From positions 434,001 to 498,000 of the forward strand of contig NZ_JBAHUQ010000001.1 in the NCBI RefSeq assembly GCF_036689865.1: a DNA stretch of 64,000 nucleotides. Reading direction: 5' to 3'. Origin of the DNA: Magnetococcus sp. PR-3. Its GTDB lineage: Bacteria; Pseudomonadota; Magnetococcia; Magnetococcales; Magnetococcaceae. The position numbers and the translations under genes are program-made. Below, in pieces: positions 55,001 through 61,000 of the stretch (position 1 is the first letter of the stretch; each line of letters starts with the position of its first letter). The notes under the pieces were generated by a model. It did not search any database. It was not told the DNA's origin and was given only the letters and a program-made list of their open reading frames with translations.

Positions 55001-58000
55001 GGTTTGTCCCAGCAGATCCAGCTTGACCGATGGCAGGGAAATTTCGACCTCGGGAGGTAAGACCTGACCTTCAATCCCCTCGGGCAGGTCCAGATATAGA
55101 TCCACCGACGCGGTCGGCAGGTTGGGCTCAAAACGCCCTTCTAACCAGGCATCCACATCCACCAGATCCAGCAGGGTGGCATCTTCCCACCCGAGAGAGA
55201 CCGTTGCGCCCCACTCAATGGATTGACCATCCACCTCCACCGTGCCCAGCGCCTGAGCATACTCCACATAGGGTAGCTCTGGGTCAGGCAGGATCAACTC
55301 TAGATTAACCTCAGGCCCCTGCAGCGAAACCCCACCGATATCAAAACCGGGGGATTGCAGACTCAAACCTGTATCCAGCGCACTGATGCCTGTCTCGGGT
55401 GCATCCGCCATCAGCATTTCCAGCAGGGTGATGTTATCCTGCCAACCAAAACCTGCACGCAGACCTACATCCCATTCGGTATCGCCAATGTTCACCGTGG
55501 TGAAAATCAGCTCCTCTTCAAAATAAGGGAGCTCAGGGTTGCTGACATCAATAGAGACCGCCTCATCCCAATACCCTTCGGGGCGATCTTCACTACCTGC
55601 ACGGTTGAACAGTGCATCCAGATCCACATCCTCAATCACCACCTCCAGCTCTTCAAGCTCAGGGTCGATGTAGTCGGAGAGATGCTCAGGAGTTTCAATA
55701 ACAATTTCTGCGCCGTAGGTCAGCCGTACCGGGGTGCCAAACAGGGTAATGAGTACATCCGGGGGCTGAATACGCAGTTGTTGAGGCAAAATTTGTAGAT
55801 CATCAATGACCAGATCATCAAAGAAGAAAGCGGCATCGAAGGTCGGTAACTGAGGATCCACATTGCCTTGCAGCAAGGCCTCCAGATTAACCATATCCAA
55901 CAGGCGCATATCTTCCCAACCCAGGGAAGCCTTAATGCCCCAATCAAAGCTCTGCCCACCATGCTCAATGGTGCCCAGCACTTCATCAAAGGAGAAGAAG
56001 GGTAAAACAGGGTTGGGAAAATCCAGGGCCAAGTTAAACTCAGGCCCTTCAAAGGAACGACCACCAAGATCCAAGGTGGGGACGGTCACTTTAAGTCCCT
56101 CATCGGTTTTGGTGACCTCGCCATCGGCGGAATCGTTACCCCCGGCAATGAACTCCAAAAAGGGTGTATCCTGCCAGCCAATTCCAGCGGAGAACCCTAG
56201 GTCAAAATCCTCACCACCAATGGAGATGGAGCCAAAGTCGACCGAACGTTCAAAATAGGGCATCTGCGCCCCTTCCAGCAGGGCGATCAGTTCTGCTGCC
56301 TTACCTTTAGGGGCTATCAACTCATACCACGCGCCACTATCGGTATAATCTTGGGTGGTTAGATCCAGCGTAGAGGTCTCCCCCCCCATATACCGGTAGA
56401 TCTGACCACTTTTACCCCCCCCCTCATGGTCACTGGCCACCTGGACCTGTGCACCAAAAGCGATCTCCTGCTCACCATCGCTGCTCATAAAGTCAACGCG
56501 GGAGTAGGCTTCCGCATCCGCCCCCTCCCCTTCACCCGCTGCAGAAGCGACCAGCTTGGTGTTGGCGTAAACAGCCGGTGCATCATCGGCAGAGAGCGAT
56601 AGGGTTCCCCCGACGGTGATGGCATCCGTACTATCGGCGGGTTCAACAATGGTCGCTTCCGCCACGGTACTGACCATATTGGAACCCAGCACAATGGCAG
56701 CCGCGGCAGATTGACCGCCTGCGGTGGCTTCGTTACTGGTGGTGGCGTTGATGGTACCAGAGACCTTGGCCGCCATATCCAGATCCCCACCAATGGTGAG
56801 GGAGGAGTCATCAATTGAGGTATAGACCGCAGCGGGCTGTTCGGTGCCAATAGAGGTACCCAACAAGGCATCAATGGTATTGGCAAACAGGTTTTGTGGT
56901 GCCCAGCCCACGGTGTTAAAAGCCAGGCTAACCCCAACGGCGGTACCATTGTTGGAACTCATGGTAGCGCTGTTTTCTGCGGTCACATCTGCCCGGTTCT
57001 CCCCGTGTACCTGCAGGGTACCACCGCTTAGGATATCACTTTGAGCAATCCAGGCATCGGCATCACTCAACACCGTATTGGTCGCGATCAGACCGTTCAG
57101 TGCCAACCCTGAACTCTCCTCCCCGTCAGAAGAGGAGGTACTGGTACCACTTAAGGTGGCGTTAATGGCAGCCGCTTCCATGGCCAGAACCGACAAATCA
57201 CCACCTGTGGTCAGGTCCAGCCGGTCCACATAGGCATCAACCCCGGTGCGCACATCGTTGCGGGCCACCACCCCCCCTACCGAGGCACCACCTGCACTGG
57301 TGGTGGTTAGGGTAATGCCAGAGTCCACCACCGCTGAGTCGCTGGCAGCTACGGTCAAAGCGCCGGTGGTGCTGCCCGTCAACTGCTCGGTTCCCGCATC
57401 ATCAGCGCTCTCATAGGGGCTGATCCAGGCGGCGGTGTCGCTGCTAATAAGGTTACTGGCCAGCACAAAGCTGGCGGCGGCATTGGCCGCATCAGAGGCT
57501 GCGGCGTTGTTGATGGTGGCAAAAATACCCGCACCGGCCACGCTCTCTTCTGTTGCATCAAAAGCACCGGCTGTGACACGGACATCACCACCGGCCCGGA
57601 AGGTGGTGGCGGTCATGGAGGCCTGGGTACTGGCGGGCTGTTCATCCCCAATAGCGGTCCCCAACAGGGCATCGACCGCCTGCGTAAAAATGTTCTGTGG
57701 TTCCCAACCAATGGTGTTAAAAGCCAGGCTCACCCCAACGGCGGTTCCACCAGAGGAGACCACCGCGCTGTTGTCCGCCGTAATGGTTGAGACATTGTCT
57801 GCGGCCACAGTTAGCGCACCATCCATATCCACCGCACTGCGGGTTACATGGGCGTCGGCTTCACTCAGCACAGTATTGGTCGCGATCACCGCCCCAATCG
57901 CCAAGGGAGAGCTACTGGGGGCTGCGGCCAGATCGGAGGCCTCTTCTTCCTCTTCCGCACTTTGGGTGGTCATTTCACCAGAGACTGTGGCGGTAATGGC

Positions 58001-61000
58001 CGCATTTTCCAGGGCGCTCAGGGTAAAGTCGCCCCCGCCATCCATCGCCGCATCATAGACCTCGGCCAGTACATCACCACGCACATCGTTACGGACCACA
58101 ATCCCGCCAACAGAGGCCCCGCCACCACTGCTGGAGGCTAAGCTAATGTCAGCCTCAATGGCCGCACTGTCACTGGCAGTCAGGCTCATATTGCCCCCTG
58201 CCATCAGGGTCATATCCCCATTTTCATCCTCACCGTTACGGGCAAAATTACGCACCCGGGAGGAGACCATGTTACTGGCCAGAATAAACCCAGCCGCTGT
58301 ACTGGCACCGGTGGCAGAGATCTCATTGGCAATGCTGGCTGTAATGCGTGCATCCCCGGTTGCCCCACTGGTTAGATCTCCATCCGCTTCAATAGAGCTG
58401 TTGTAGATAACCGTCTGCACCGCCGCAGGTTGGGCATCCCCCAGTTCGGTCCCCAACAGGGCGTCGATGGTGCTAAACAGAAGGTTTTGTGGCTGCCAAC
58501 CAATGGTATTAAAGGCCAGGGTGGCGCCAACGGCGGTCCCCCCTGAGCTGATGGTGCCACTATTTGTGGCATCAATCAGCGAAGCGTTGTTGGCATCAAT
58601 GGTTACCGAGCCTGCACTGTCGATATCACTATTCACCACGGTGGCGCGAACATCGCTAAGAATGGCATTGGTCGCGATCAAAGCCCCCACCGCCAGACCA
58701 CCGGCCTGATCATCACTACTCTCTTCAGCCTCTTCATCGGAGAGCGAGACCACTTCACCATTCAAACTGGCGGTAATGGTGGCCGAACCTCGTGCCAGCA
58801 CTTCTACATCGCCCCCAATATCCAGGTGGGCGTCATTAATCAAAGCGGAGACATCGTTACGGACATCGTTACGGACAATCAGCCCCCCAACAGCGACGCC
58901 ACCGCCACTGCCAGACTGCATGGAGATCTCCGCTGAAATACCCGCCGTATCACTGGCTTTAAGAACCAACCCACCACCGATGGTATGGGTGGTCTCCCCA
59001 ACCTCTAACACACTCTCATCGGGGGTTGCATAGGGGGTTAACAGAGCATCGGCCCGTGAACTGACCATATTGCTGGCCAGTACCGCACTCACCGCCGCGC
59101 CATCCCCCGTGGAGGTGGCGTTGTTGATCACCGTGGCATTAATTTGCGGTACCTGCACCGCACTGACCTCGACACCACCACCAATAATCAGGTTGCTCTG
59201 GTCAACATGGGCCAGTACCGAGGTGGGGCGTTCATCACCAATTTCACTGCCAACCAGGGTATCAATGGTGCCATATAGGAGGTTTCGCGCCTCCCAACCG
59301 ATGGTGTTAAAGGCCAGGGTTGCCCCAACCGCCGTGCCACTGCTTTCGGTGATGGCACTGTTGGTGGCGTTAATGGTTACCCCATTATCCGCCCGTACCG
59401 CCATATCCCCATCGGCTGAGATCACACCACCACTCACCAGCGCTTCCACACTACTGAGCATCAGGTTATTGGCAATGAGCGCATTTGCCGCGACAGGGTT
59501 GGATGCCGTGGCGGGGTCTTCCGCAGGGGCCTCCGCTGCGGGCTCTTCTTCCACAGGCTCTTCCGCAGGTAGATCTTCTTCAGGGAGCTCTTCCGCAGCT
59601 TCGGCAGCCGCTTCAGCATCCAACACCTCTTCCGATACACCAGGCTCTTCCGTGGCTTCCACCTCCCCTTCCGGGGCAGGCTCATCCAGCGCGGGTTCAT
59701 CACTGGCCCGTACCTCACCACTTAGGGTGGCATGGATGGCACCATGGCCGATGGCATCCACCGACAGGTCACCCACCACGGTAATGAGGGCAGAATCCAG
59801 CTCAGCCAAGACCGTCTGGCGTACATCGTTACGGACCACAATGGCACCAACGGCAACACTGCTGCCCCCGGCGTTGGATGTGATCGATGACATGGCCACA
59901 TCGGCATTGATGATCGCCTCATCCTTAGCCATAACAGCCATGGAACCGCCAGCATACGTGTTGTACAGGGGGTAGCTGTTCTCTACATCCTTACCATCCA
60001 CATAAGCCTGGGTATTGCTCCGCACCCGGTTACTGGCCAAAACAGCCGAGGCCGCAACACTCAAGCTACTTTCAGCCTCACCTGTAGAGACCTCGGAACT
60101 GTTGTTGATGTTGGCATTAAGGGTTATCCCATCCACCGCCTGCACGGTGATATCACCCGCAATGGTGACATTACTGGTCGCGATATAGGCCACCGTATCC
60201 ATCGGGGTTGCCGTCATGCCGACATCACTACCGATCAGGGTACTGAGCGCCACGGCACCAATGTTGCCCATGTCCCAACCCACGGCATTGAAAGCCAGGG
60301 ATCCACCCCCCGCCGAACCGGCGGCATCACTGACCCCAGTACCGGCAACAGAGTCTGCTGAGACCGTTGCCGTATTCTGTGCCTCAACCTGCAGGGCACC
60401 CTCGGTATGGACGGTAATGGTGCTTCCCTCAATGGAGGAGAACACACCGCCATTGAGCTGGTTCCAGGCAAACACGCCCCCTAACGAGAGTTGGGAACCC
60501 TCACTGCCTTCCTCTTCGCCCCCTGCGATGGCCATGGACTCGGTGGTGGATGCCAGGGTAACCGCATGGGTAGCCAGCAGACGCAAGCCAGCACTCTCGA
60601 TGGTACTGTTGGAGAGATCAGTCAAGGTCATACGATCGATGGTATTGCTTGCTGAGGCGATACCGAGCTTAATACCATCCAGTTTAGGGATATCGGCAGA
60701 AAAACCGGCACTGGTGGCGGCATAGTGGCTGCTATCCTTGGCCAGCAGATCCAGCCCCTCTTCTGCGGTTACGGTCACACCATCCATCAATGCCTGGGTG
60801 GTACCGCTGCTTTTAACACGGGCAATTTTACCGCGGGCATCATACCCACTATTGTTCAGGGCATAGACCTGCAACGCCGCCACGTTCAGGTCGGCATCCA
60901 CCACTTGAGCGGTCACATCCTCCGCAATGGTGGTGTTCTGAACCCCAATCAGGTCAGAGAGCACCTCCCCAAAAATACCGGGGTTCTCCAACTGCCCCAG

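Noticed and set aside
51360-56500. Inserted block considered as a mobile element
   Set aside because: It is in frame, has no transposase or terminal inverted repeats, and encodes beta-rich repeats of the same style as the host protein.
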